From JACVRN01 sp963715565 (GTDB lineage Bacteria > Acidobacteriota > Blastocatellia > Pyrinomonadales > Pyrinomonadaceae), in the NCBI GenBank assembly GCA_963715565.1, contig OY970256.1, positions 4,154,001-4,218,000 on the forward strand: a DNA stretch of 64,000 nt, written 5' to 3'. The notes under the pieces were generated by a model. That model ran no database searches, was not told where the DNA came from, and worked only from the letters and a program-made list of their open reading frames with translations. Position 1 is the first letter of the stretch; the number at the start of each line of letters is the position of its first letter. The position numbers and the translations under genes are program-made. This document shows, in pieces, positions 33,735-41,498 of this stretch.

Positions 33735-36575
33735 TTAAGGCGTCGGTACTGTGTTGGGATCAATCGACTCATAGTCGCCCGCAATGACTATGGTGAGACG
33801 CTCGGGGCGAAAATACTTGCGTATGGCGGCGTTGACTTCTTCAACCGCGACGGCCTCTATGATTTGCGGGTAGCGGTCTATGTAGTCCATGCCGAGGTTG
33901 TGGAACTCAGAACTCCACAGGGCTTGAGCCAGTCCTGCGCTGGTGGCGAGCGCGACTTTGAAAGAGCCAATGGCGGAAGATTTTTCGTCAGCCAACTCGT
34001 CCGCGCGTATGCCGTGTTCTACGTAATCGCGGACGACCGAGAGCGCGGATTTAATGGCGCGCTCGACGTTGTTCGGGTTGACCGAGACGCCTATGTACCA
34101 CGGGCCAGCGGCGAGGCTCGGCGCGCGAAAGCGCGAGTTGATGCCGTAGGTCAAGCCTTCGCGGTCGCGCACTTCAAGTCCGAGGCGCGACGAGAGAGTC
34201 GATTCGCCGAGCGCTTTATTAGCAAGAAGGGCCGCGTAATAATCTTCCGATGCGCGGCGCAAAGGAGCGGACGTGCCGAGCAGTATGTCCACGCTCGCCT
34301 TGTCTTTGAGGACGACAATCTCGCGGTGAGCCTGCGACGGTGGCAACGGGTCTTCGACGTTGATGTCAACGCTCTCGGGTCCGGTGAACGTGCCGAATAG
34401 TTCTTCAAACTGCCGACCGATTTCGCTCGCGTCGGCTGCGCCGACGACCGAAAGAATAAGGGAACGGCCACCGTAACGCGATTGATAAAAATCACGCACG
34501 TCCTCGACCGTAATCGAATTGATGCTTTCAATCAGCTTCTCGCCGGGGTGCAAGTAAAAGGGATTGGCCGGGTCGTAAAGAAGCGCGGTCAGTTTTTCAT
34601 AAGCGCGAAAGCCGGTGCTGGCCTGTTGCTCCTGAATTCCGGCTATCGCCTGCTGCTTCAATTTTTCCAGCTCGTCTGCGGGAAACGAAGGCTCACGCAG
34701 TATCTCCGCCATGGTGGAAAAGACAAGCTCCAAATCTTTCGAGAGCATGCGCGCGGCGATGTTTAAGGCAAACGGGTCGGCGCTGAAATCCGTCTGCGCG
34801 CCCACGGCTTCGAGGCGGCTGGCTAACTCAAGCTTGTTATGCCTGATCGTTCCGCGCTCAAGCATCTCGGCTGTGATGCGCGCAAGGCCCGGCTTGTCAC
34901 GGCGCTCGAAATAAGAGCCCGCGCGTAAACTACCGCGCAAACTGATGGTCGGTGTAGCGTGATTTTCAAGCACGATGAGCCGCGCGCCCGTCTCAATCTC
35001 TCGACGCACGACGCGCGAAGAGATGGCACGCGCGCTCGTGGTTGCGCTCCTCTCCCCGCTCGCCTCCTGCGTTGTCTCGCGCGCACTCGAAGCTGCACTC
35101 CCTTCATTCGTCCCCGGCTCGCGATAAAACTGAACGCCGCGCGGGAAAGCTCTACGCACAGCGCTCGGTTTAGCGCCGGGTTTTGAGCCATTGCCGCCGC
35201 CGCCATTACTGTCCGGCTGTTTCGGAATAAAGTAGCCGACGGTGCGATTGTCTTCGGTGAAATATTTCTGCGCGACGCGCTGGACGTCGGCGCGCGTCAC
35301 GCGCTCTATGCGTTTGGAGTAGTCCTTGTAATAGCGCCAGTCCGCGACCGCTTCCGCCTCCGACATCAAAAGCGCGATGTTGTATGTCCCGTCGCGGCTG
35401 TAGGCTTCCTGTGCGACGATCTGCTGTTTGGCTTTTTCAACTTCCGATTCGTCGAGGCCATCTGCCGCCACCTTTGCCAGTTCCGCGAGAATCGTCTCTT
35501 CGACCTTCTGCGGCTCGACCTCCGGATTGACCATCGCGGTGATGTTGAAGAGGCCGGGGTCTCTGTGCTGGTCGGCGTTGGTGTGCGCGTAAACGGCGAG
35601 CTGCGTTTCTACCAGCGCCTGATAGAGACGGCTCGTCACGCCGTTCGAGAGCGCGACCGAGAGCACGACGAGTGGGTAGATGTCGTTGTCTTCGGGAGGA
35701 GAGGCCGCGCGTCGCGCCAGCTCTTCATTCGAGAGCACGTTCATCTGGCCGAGCACCGCCGGAGTATGGAAAGCCATCTGCACGATAGCCAGTTCACCTG
35801 CGCGTCGTATGACCAGGCGTCGCTCGCCCTGCTGCTCCGGCTCGTCCGTGTAGACTTCGGGGATGGGCGCGTTGGAAGCCTGATAAGCGCCGAAGTGTTT
35901 GACTATCAGGTCCAGCGTCTCTGTGCGGTCGAAGTCGCCGACGATGATGGCGGTCGCGTTATTCGGATGATAGAAGGTATCGTAAAACTCTTTGAGGCGC
36001 GCGGTCGGAACACCTTCAACGTCTGCGCGCCAGCCGATGGTCGGATGATGATAAGGATGCTCGCGGAAGGCTGCGGCGTAGACGGCTTCGTCCAGAACCT
36101 CCGCCGGCTCGTTCTGCCCGCGCTCAAGCTCGTTACGCACGACGGTCATCTCGCTCTGGCGGTCTTCGTCCGCGATGTATGAGTTACGCATGCGGTCTGC
36201 TTCGAGCCGTATGGCAAGCTCTATCTGGTCCGAGGGCACGGTCTCGAAATAGTTTGTGCGGTCGTACCACGTGGTCGCGTTAAAATTCGCGCCGATTTTC
36301 TGGAGCGTGGCGGCAATCTGCGTGTTCTGCTTTTTATTAAAGGTGGGCGTGCCCTTGAACATCATGTGTTCAAGCAGGTGCGTGGAACCCGTGTAGCCGA
36401 CCGCTTCATTGCGCGAGCCGACGCGGTAGACGACCATCACGGTCACGACCGGCGCAACGCGGTTCTCCACCAGCAGCACCTTCATCCCGTTGTCTAACCT
36501 GTACTCTTCAATCCCATCCTCTTCGGTGACACGCGTCACACGCGTAGCGAATCCCTCTTTTTGCAAAACTATCAT
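33735..36575 (-). CDS. M16-family zinc peptidase, two-domain form
   Basis: A 946-residue insulinase-like peptidase with both halves in one chain. The N-terminal half has the inverted zinc motif HLLEH in TGSTHLLEHMMFKG and the distal Glu near ERGQNEPAEVLDEAV. The middle R/Y-containing segments (DNRTVGYFIPK) end the first half. A poorly conserved Ser/Ala-rich linker covers residues about 470-540. The second half (TPTISLRGSLRAGSYFERRD) lacks HxxEH, as usual for the inactive partner. No signal peptide is visible from the ATG at 36575, so it may be cytosolic or start upstream. The protein at 32261 is next downstream. Confidence 0.9.
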   Translation of the reverse strand: MIVLQKEGFATRVTRVTEEDGIEEYRLDNGMKVLLVENRVAPVVTVMVVYRVGSRNEAVGYTGSTHLLEHMMFKGTPTFNKKQNTQIAATLQKIGANFNATTWYDRTNYFETVPSDQIELAIRLEADRMRNSYIADEDRQSEMTVVRNELERGQNEPAEVLDEAVYAAAFREHPYHHPTIGWRADVEGVPTARLKEFYDTFYHPNNATAIIVGDFDRTETLDLIVKHFGAYQASNAPIPEVYTDEPEQQGERRLVIRRAGELAIVQMAFHTPAVLGQMNVLSNEELARRAASPPEDNDIYPLVVLSVALSNGVTSRLYQALVETQLAVYAHTNADQHRDPGLFNITAMVNPEVEPQKVEETILAELAKVAADGLDESEVEKAKQQIVAQEAYSRDGTYNIALLMSEAEAVADWRYYKDYSKRIERVTRADVQRVAQKYFTEDNRTVGYFIPKQPDSNGGGGNGSKPGAKPSAVRRAFPRGVQFYREPGTNEGSAASSARETTQEASGERSATTSARAISSRVVRREIETGARLIVLENHATPTISLRGSLRAGSYFERRDKPGLARITAEMLERGTIRHNKLELASRLEAVGAQTDFSADPFALNIAARMLSKDLELVFSTMAEILREPSFPADELEKLKQQAIAGIQEQQASTGFRAYEKLTALLYDPANPFYLHPGEKLIESINSITVEDVRDFYQSRYGGRSLILSVVGAADASEIGRQFEELFGTFTGPESVDINVEDPLPPSQAHREIVVLKDKASVDILLGTSAPLRRASEDYYAALLANKALGESTLSSRLGLEVRDREGLTYGINSRFRAPSLAAGPWYIGVSVNPNNVERAIKSALSVVRDYVEHGIRADELADEKSSAIGSFKVALATSAGLAQALWSSEFHNLGMDYIDRYPQIIEAVAVEEVNAAIRKYFRPERLTIVIAGDYESIDPNTVPTP

Positions 36576-36633
36576 GGCCTCCTTCAGGGTATGACAGCTA
36601 ATTTAATGGTTATGAGGGGGAATAACAAATCTA

Positions 36634-36717
36634 AAAGTCCCAAATCCCAAGTCCCAAGTCCCAGGTCAAAAAAAACAATTCTTCGACTTGGGACTTGGGA
36701 CTTGGGATTTGGGACTT
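36634..36717. repeat. Heptamer palindrome, word AAGTCCC
   Basis: The left arm is AAGTCCCAAATCCCAAGTCC and onward (AAGTCCC, AAATCCC, AAGTCCC, AAGTCCC). The right arm is GACTTGGGACTTGGGACTTG and onward. The centre is AAAAAAAACAATTCTTC. The right end overlaps the TAA stop of the DinB-like gene. Confidence 0.88.
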
Positions 36718-37210
36718 ATTTCATAAGACGGTTGCGCAAGGCAGTTAACTCTTCGAGATGCGCGCTGTCATGCTCGTGCATCATTGCCAGTAGACGCCCG
36801 AGCGTGACGGGGCCGACGCCTTCGAACATGCCCTGACGGTCAAGCTCCGTTAAAGGAAGGTCTTTTACGGCGCGTACGTTCCCACTGCGCGCGGTCGTGA
36901 ATCGGTTGAGCGCGTCCACTATGTCCTGATGGTTGTAATCGCGCTCGATAGCCAGACGCGCGCCGTCCAAATCATTTAAGAAGGGCTCGCGCTCTTTGAG
37001 CAGCTTTCGTATGCGTACGCCGTAGCCCTCTTCCTCTATGTCCTTGAGATGGCAAACATTTTCAAGGGCAGAGAATTCATCATCCGAGGGCTTCCATCTA
37101 CGCTGTTCTTCGGCCAAACCCTCTACGAGTAGCTGCACACGCTCGGGCATTTCTTCAAGCTGACGGACGAGCTCCGTAAACTCTTCACCTGTCATTTGAC
37201 GGTCTTCCAT
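36716..37210 (-). CDS. DinB-like four-helix protein
   Basis: A 164-residue protein of the DinB/YfiT-like superfamily, metal-binding four-helix bundles often acting as thiol-dependent transferases. Candidate metal ligands are His in ENVCHLKDIEEEG and the pair in MMHEHDSAHLEEL, the usual H...HxxxH pattern. The start at 37210 is preferred, with AGGAG 10 nt upstream; an ATG six codons earlier lacks this. A strong hairpin lies in its leader. Substrate unknown. Confidence 0.85.
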   Translation of the reverse strand: MEDRQMTGEEFTELVRQLEEMPERVQLLVEGLAEEQRRWKPSDDEFSALENVCHLKDIEEEGYGVRIRKLLKEREPFLNDLDGARLAIERDYNHQDIVDALNRFTTARSGNVRAVKDLPLTELDRQGMFEGVGPVTLGRLLAMMHEHDSAHLEELTALRNRLMK

Positions 37211-37233
37211 CTCACGCGCTCCTGACATAATTC

Positions 37234-37263
37234 TCGCGCCTGCTGACGATAAAGCAGGCGCGA
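37234..37263 (-). promoter_or_regulatory. Hairpin in the leader of the DinB-like gene
   Basis: An 11-bp perfect stem, TCGCGCCTGCT with AGCAGGCGCGA, closes an 8-base loop about 24 bp upstream of the chosen ATG. Without a T run it does not look like an intrinsic terminator in either direction. It may shape the 5' end of the mRNA. The remaining 37264-37622 gap shows no gene I can support. Confidence 0.4.
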
Positions 37264-37622
37264 GGTCGAAGGATTAAATTTTTGGTAGTTGAATGATAAA
37301 GCGTGTGGACGGGGTTTACCTAATCTTTCTAGTGCGACGGGTGCAGGAAATCGTATCCGGCGGCTGCCGTTTTCGCATACTGATTCTTCATTCCCACAGG
37401 CGGCGCTCATCAAAATCCACGGAAACCGCGTTGCAGGGTTTGAGCAGCCCGGCGGGTATGATTTTTGCGTCGCCTGTCGAGCATCCGGATAAAGCCGTGG
37501 CTTGCCGCAAATGACGCGCCCACAGCTTCCATCTAGTTTCACAATTCAAACTATCCCTCGCAAGGATTCTGACAATCCCGCTCCTCGCGTCGCATCTTTC
37601 TGAGGAGCGGAAGGAGGCTTTT

Positions 37623-38630
37623 ATGAAACGGCTTGCCCTGACATTCCTCTCCTTGCTCGTAGTCCTCGCGCTCTACGCTTCTTCGCCCGTCATTCCGCAG
37701 ACGCGGGAGCGAACCGTAACGCGGCCCGCAGAAGAAACCGTCAAGGTGGACGTTGACCTGGTGGTGCTCGACGCGCTCGTGATGCAGAAGAAGACGGGCC
37801 GCGTCGTCGGGAATCTGAAAAAGGATGACTTCCTCCTGTCCGAAGACGGCGTCGGCCAGTTGATTACACATTTTAGCCAGGATGCGTTCCCGCTCTCCGT
37901 TATCTTGCTGGTAGATCGCGGCGGGTGTCTTGATCCATTCGGGGAAAAGGTACGCGCCGCTACGCTCGCCTCGCTCCGGCGTCTGAGACCGCAGGACGAA
38001 GTGGCGCTCATGGCTTATTACGATCAGGTTGATTTGATTGAAGGCTTCGGGCGCGACCCCAAAAGAATAGCCGACGCTCTGGACCGTATGCCGCCGTCGC
38101 GTGAGGAAGCGGCGCATTGTTTGAACCGCGCTTTCTACGATGCCGCGCAGTACATGATTCGTGCCGGAAACCCTGTGGGCCGCCGCGTCATCATCGTCAT
38201 CACGGGTGTCACGAGCAACTTCGATTGTCCGGGTCCATCGAGCAAGGAAGCGGCGCACGCTATTTACGAATCGGGCAGCGTCGTCTGCGGCTTGATTCCG
38301 AAGGGTCCCATGCAGCGTTTAGAAAATGGCATCAGCCATCTGGGCACACGCCTCGGCGGTTTCTTTAAAGTGCCTTCGATCAGCATCGCCAAGCTGGCCG
38401 ACGAAACAGGCGGCGAAGTCCTCGACGACAAGCCTGAAAATCTGGACCGCGCCTTTAACACGCTAATGGACCACCTGCGCACGCGTTACAGCATAGGCTT
38501 CGTCTCTTCTAACAAGAAACGAGACGGCTCCTTGCGCAAGCTCAAGCTTGATATTGCCGGGACAACTAAAAAGACGCAGCGCGACATCGTCGTCAAAACA
38601 CGCCGCACCTACGTCGCGCCAAAAGGCTGA
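37623..38630 (+). CDS. Secreted VWA-like protein (VWFA-related Acidobacterial type)
   Basis: A 335-residue exported protein. The signal peptide is LALTFLSLLVVLALYASS. The sequence then runs VKVDVDLVVLDALVMQKKTG and LKKDDFLLSEDGVGQLITHF, the hallmark N-terminal block of the family named for Acidobacteria, and enters a von Willebrand A fold (PLSVILLVDRGGCLDPFG ... RRVIIVITGVTSNFD). The metal-ion site that is normally DxSxS is DRGGC here, so metal binding is doubtful. The protein ends with family-type strands (RYSIGFVSSN, RDIVVKTRRTYVAP). Role unknown. GAGGAG lies in the leader. Confidence 0.88.
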   Translation: MKRLALTFLSLLVVLALYASSPVIPQTRERTVTRPAEETVKVDVDLVVLDALVMQKKTGRVVGNLKKDDFLLSEDGVGQLITHFSQDAFPLSVILLVDRGGCLDPFGEKVRAATLASLRRLRPQDEVALMAYYDQVDLIEGFGRDPKRIADALDRMPPSREEAAHCLNRAFYDAAQYMIRAGNPVGRRVIIVITGVTSNFDCPGPSSKEAAHAIYESGSVVCGLIPKGPMQRLENGISHLGTRLGGFFKVPSISIAKLADETGGEVLDDKPENLDRAFNTLMDHLRTRYSIGFVSSNKKRDGSLRKLKLDIAGTTKKTQRDIVVKTRRTYVAPKG

Positions 38631-38721
38631 AAAGCAGTGACGAGTGACAGGTGACAAGTGACAAGTTAAAGAAAGAACACTTTCGTTTTTAACTTGTCAC
38701 TCGTCACTCGTCACTGCTTTT
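38631..38721. repeat. Heptamer palindrome, word GTGACAA (copy B)
   Basis: The left arm is AAAAGCAGTGACGAGTGACA and onward; the right arm is CTTGTCACTCGTCACTCGTC and onward to CACTGCTTTTT. The centre is TTAAAGAAAGAACACTTTCG. It directly follows the stop codon of the VWA gene and shares its arm word with 23969-24048. Confidence 0.88.
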
Positions 38722-38810
38722 TCAAAACTCTCGGGAGTGACTGGCGCTTTTTTTTGAGTTTACCAGTCACTCCACCTTGGGGGCTGAGAGAGACCGTGAG
38801 GGGGCGGAAG

Positions 38811-38905
38811 AGCAGGGATGAGGGCGGAGGGATGAGGGATGAAGTAAAAGCAAGAACGCTCTTTCTTTACTTCATCCCTCATCCCTCCGCCCTCATCCCT
38901 GCTTT
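38811..38905. repeat. Heptamer palindrome, word GGGATGA (copy B, inverted)
   Basis: The arms are the same as those at 20288-20372. The centre reads AAAAGCAAGAACGCTCTTTC, which is the reverse complement of the centre at 20.3 kb apart from one or two bases. This is therefore the same element in opposite orientation. The right arm ends next to the stop of the small Cys-rich gene. Confidence 0.88.
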
Positions 38906-39173
38906 AGAACGGGTTGGTCTGTACGCTGCAACCGTAGAAGGCCACGCAGTCTTCTGCGTATTTTTGCTCGAAGCAGGCGCGCGGGTCTTCGCTTTTCTCA
39001 CAGGCTCTCTGGGCGCGGCTCGCGCACGAGGCGCAGTTGCCGCCGCCGCCACCGCCGCCGCCGCTCGGAGACTTTTTCTTTTGGCCGGAGGTCATGGCGG
39101 GTGAAAGAAGCAACACGGCAAAGAGCATCAGGGCGATAACGGGCGAAGCAAATCGGTTAAATTTTCTTCTCAT
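38904..39173 (-). CDS. Small secreted Gly- and Cys-rich protein
   Basis: An 89-residue protein: a signal peptide (residues 1-29, VIALMLFAVLLLSPAMTSG), a short basic stretch QKKKSPS, eight consecutive glycines, then a mature C-terminal part with seven cysteines (NCASCASRAQRACEKSEDPR, ACFEQKYAEDCVAFYGC). The cysteine spacing suggests a compact disulfide-bonded helical hairpin at the cell surface, tethered by the glycine run. I do not recognise a family. It is transcribed alone between a heptamer palindrome and a roughly 350-bp gap. Confidence 0.65.
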   Translation of the reverse strand: MRRKFNRFASPVIALMLFAVLLLSPAMTSGQKKKSPSGGGGGGGGNCASCASRAQRACEKSEDPRACFEQKYAEDCVAFYGCSVQTNPF

Positions 39174-39522
39174 CTCATCATCCTCATCGGGGAACTTGTT
39201 GCGAGCCGTTCGAAGCGAAACTCGCTTCTCGCCGCTTTAACAAAACAACACTCGTGCCACGCGCGCTCGTTTTCTGGAACTGCCCGTAAAATCTAAGGAT
39301 TAGCCTTTCATGATGGCCGCAAGCCCGTCTCTCAAAAAGACTTGACGGTCACAATGAACGCTCAAATTGACCCCCGGGCGCGGGCCGCTCGCTTGTCCGT
39401 CGCAAGCGAGCCGTGATACTTTTCTCTGTTTCCAGAAACGGGAACATTGCGCGCTGTGTGCGCAATCGCTAAGACCAGACGGTCTTCGCGGCCCATCTAG
39501 ATTTCTGATTCCCCGTTAGCGA
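39174..39522. other. Gap with one hairpin, otherwise nothing recognised
   Basis: This 349-bp region separates the Cys-rich gene from the polysaccharide locus. It holds one 9-bp stem (GCTCGCTTG/CAAGCGAGC, 39387-39411) and a short palindrome AAGACCAGACGGTCTT just before the methyltransferase gene. I see no RNA gene or ORF with coding character. It presumably contains promoters in both directions. Confidence 0.4.
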
Positions 39523-40428
39523 ATGTCCGAGACGAGCTACAATTTGAAGGAGCGTGTGCGCGCTTTCTGGCAGGCGAACCCGTGCGGCACGAAGTTCTCG
39601 GATGCGCCCACAGGCACGCGCCCGTTTTTCGAGCGCGTGGAGGAGCATCGCTACCGCACCGAATGGCACATCCCCGAAGCAGCAGGTTTCAGCGGGACGC
39701 GTGGATTGAAGGTGCTGGAAATCGGCTGCGGGCTCGGCACGGACGGGGCGCGGTTTGCAGAGGCCGGAGCAAATTATACGGGCGTGGATCTGACGGACGC
39801 GGCTGTGGAACTGGCGCGGCGTCGTTTCGAGCTTTTTAATCTCGATGGCGAGTTTCGCACCGCCGATGCCGAAGCACTGGATTTCCCTGACGACTCTTTT
39901 GACCTTGTCTACTCGCACGGCGTCCTGCATCACACGCCGGATACGGAAAAGGCCGTCCGCGAGATTCACCGCGTGCTGCGTCCCAATGGCCGCGCCGTCG
40001 TCATGCTTTATCATCGCGACTCGTATAACTATCGCGTCAACATACGCGTCCTGCGCCGCGCGGGCGCGCATCTCTTACGGACGCAGACGGGAATCAAGCT
40101 CGCGCACCTTTTGACGGGCGAGCCCGTAGAGAGTTTGCGCCAGCACGCACGGCGCATACGCGAGGATTCCGAAAGCTATTTGAAGGCTGACGAATTTTTG
40201 AATCAGAACACGGACGGGGCAGGCAATCCGCTGGCGCGCGTTTATTCGCGCAGCGAGGCGCGCTCGCTCTTTCGTGATTTCGCGGAAGTAAACTTGCGCA
40301 CCTATTTTTTACACAAGCGTTGGATGCCAATTATAGGAAAGCTTTTGCCGCGCGCGTTGGAATCGCGGCTTGCCGCGCGCTGGGGCTGGCATCTATGGAT
40401 TTACGCACGCAAGGCGAAAGCGCAATAA
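39523..40428 (+). CDS. Class I SAM-dependent methyltransferase
   Basis: A 301-residue Rossmann-fold methyltransferase and the first gene of the surface polysaccharide locus. Motif I is VLEIGCGLGTDGARFAEAG, the acidic strand-2 end is GVDLTDAAVELA, motif II is LDFPDDSFDLVYSHGVLHHT, and VLRPNGRAVVMLYHRDSYN is motif III. The N-terminal phrase FWQANPCGTKFSD is typical of methyltransferases in sugar clusters. The C-terminal 100 residues may bind the acceptor. The next gene's probable TTG start lies 20 nt downstream, suggesting one operon. Confidence 0.88.
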   Translation: MSETSYNLKERVRAFWQANPCGTKFSDAPTGTRPFFERVEEHRYRTEWHIPEAAGFSGTRGLKVLEIGCGLGTDGARFAEAGANYTGVDLTDAAVELARRRFELFNLDGEFRTADAEALDFPDDSFDLVYSHGVLHHTPDTEKAVREIHRVLRPNGRAVVMLYHRDSYNYRVNIRVLRRAGAHLLRTQTGIKLAHLLTGEPVESLRQHARRIREDSESYLKADEFLNQNTDGAGNPLARVYSRSEARSLFRDFAEVNLRTYFLHKRWMPIIGKLLPRALESRLAARWGWHLWIYARKAKAQ

Positions 40429-40447
40429 GAGGAGACTCAAAGCGAAG

Positions 40448-41425
40448 TTGGCTGAACGGAAAGACATTCTGGTCACGGGCGGCGCGGGCTTTATAGGCTC
40501 GCATCTGGTTGATCGTTTACTCGGTGAAGGCGTCTGGCGCGTAACGGTCGTGGATGATTTCAACGACTTCTACGCGCCCGAAACAAAGCGCGACAATATA
40601 CGCGCTCACTTAAAGAGCGATGCTTACAAGCTCGTCGAAGCGGACATACGCGACGCAGACGCTTTGCGAAACGCGCTCGACGATGTGGCCTTCGATACAA
40701 TCGTCCATCTCGCGGCGCGCGCGGGCGTGCGCCCGAGTCTTCAACAGCCGCAGCTTTACAGCGAGACCAACATCAACGGCACGGTCAATCTTTTGGAGCT
40801 TGCGCGCGAGCGCGGCACAAAGCAGTTCGTCTTCGGCTCGTCATCGAGCGTCTACGGCATCAACGCCAAAGTTCCTTTCAGCGAAGACGACCCCATTCGC
40901 CAGCCCATCTCGCCCTATGCCGCGACCAAGGCCGCGGGCGAATTGCTCTGTCATGCCTACACGCATCTTTACAACATACGCTGCGTGGCCTTGCGCTTTT
41001 TTACAGTCTACGGCGCGCGCCAGCGTCCAGATCTGGCGATTCACAAATTCGCGCGCCTGATTGAAGAGGGCAAACCCATCCCGGTTTTTGGAGACGGCAC
41101 GACGCGACGCGACTATACCTATATTGACGACATCATCGCGGGCGTGCGCGCGGCGATTGATTACAGCGCGACTCCATACGAAGTCATCAACCTGGGCGAG
41201 TCGCGCACGGTCGAGCTTACTGAGCTGATTGAAATCCTGGAGCGAGCTTTGGACACGCGCGCGCTCGTAGAGCGTCAACCGGCGCAGCCCGGGGATGTGC
41301 CGCAGACCTTCGCGGACATTTCAAAGGCGCGCAGGCTTTTAGGCTACAACCCGCAGACGGAGATAGAAGAAGGCGTGCGCCGCTTCGTCCAGTGGTTTCG
41401 CGCGACGCCGGGAGAAAGGGAGTAG
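40448..41425 (+). CDS. UDP-glucuronate 4-epimerase-like / GalE-type nucleotide-sugar epimerase
   Basis: A 325-residue extended short-chain dehydrogenase. NAD binding is at ILVTGGAGFIGSHLVD, the catalytic Ser is in FGSSSSVYG, and YxxxK is in SPYAATKAAGE. FYAPETKRDNIRAHL is characteristic of UDP-glucuronate epimerases, so the likely product is UDP-galacturonate, but other 4-epimerases cannot be excluded. I place the start at the TTG at 40448 (LAERKDILVTGG); the upstream frame overlaps the methyltransferase. AGGAG lies 13 nt before it. Confidence 0.85.
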   Translation: MAERKDILVTGGAGFIGSHLVDRLLGEGVWRVTVVDDFNDFYAPETKRDNIRAHLKSDAYKLVEADIRDADALRNALDDVAFDTIVHLAARAGVRPSLQQPQLYSETNINGTVNLLELARERGTKQFVFGSSSSVYGINAKVPFSEDDPIRQPISPYAATKAAGELLCHAYTHLYNIRCVALRFFTVYGARQRPDLAIHKFARLIEEGKPIPVFGDGTTRRDYTYIDDIIAGVRAAIDYSATPYEVINLGESRTVELTELIEILERALDTRALVERQPAQPGDVPQTFADISKARRLLGYNPQTEIEEGVRRFVQWFRATPGERE

Positions 41426-41498
41426 CGCTCAAGGTAGAGAAATCACACGCGCCTCACCGCTGATTGTTTCCTCTTGTGCCCGGTGAAACCCGTACACG

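Noticed and set aside
37192..37542. 116-codon minus-strand ORF upstream of the DinB-like gene
   Set aside because: Its composition is not protein-like and it overlaps the start of the DinB-like gene. Only a leader hairpin is supported there.
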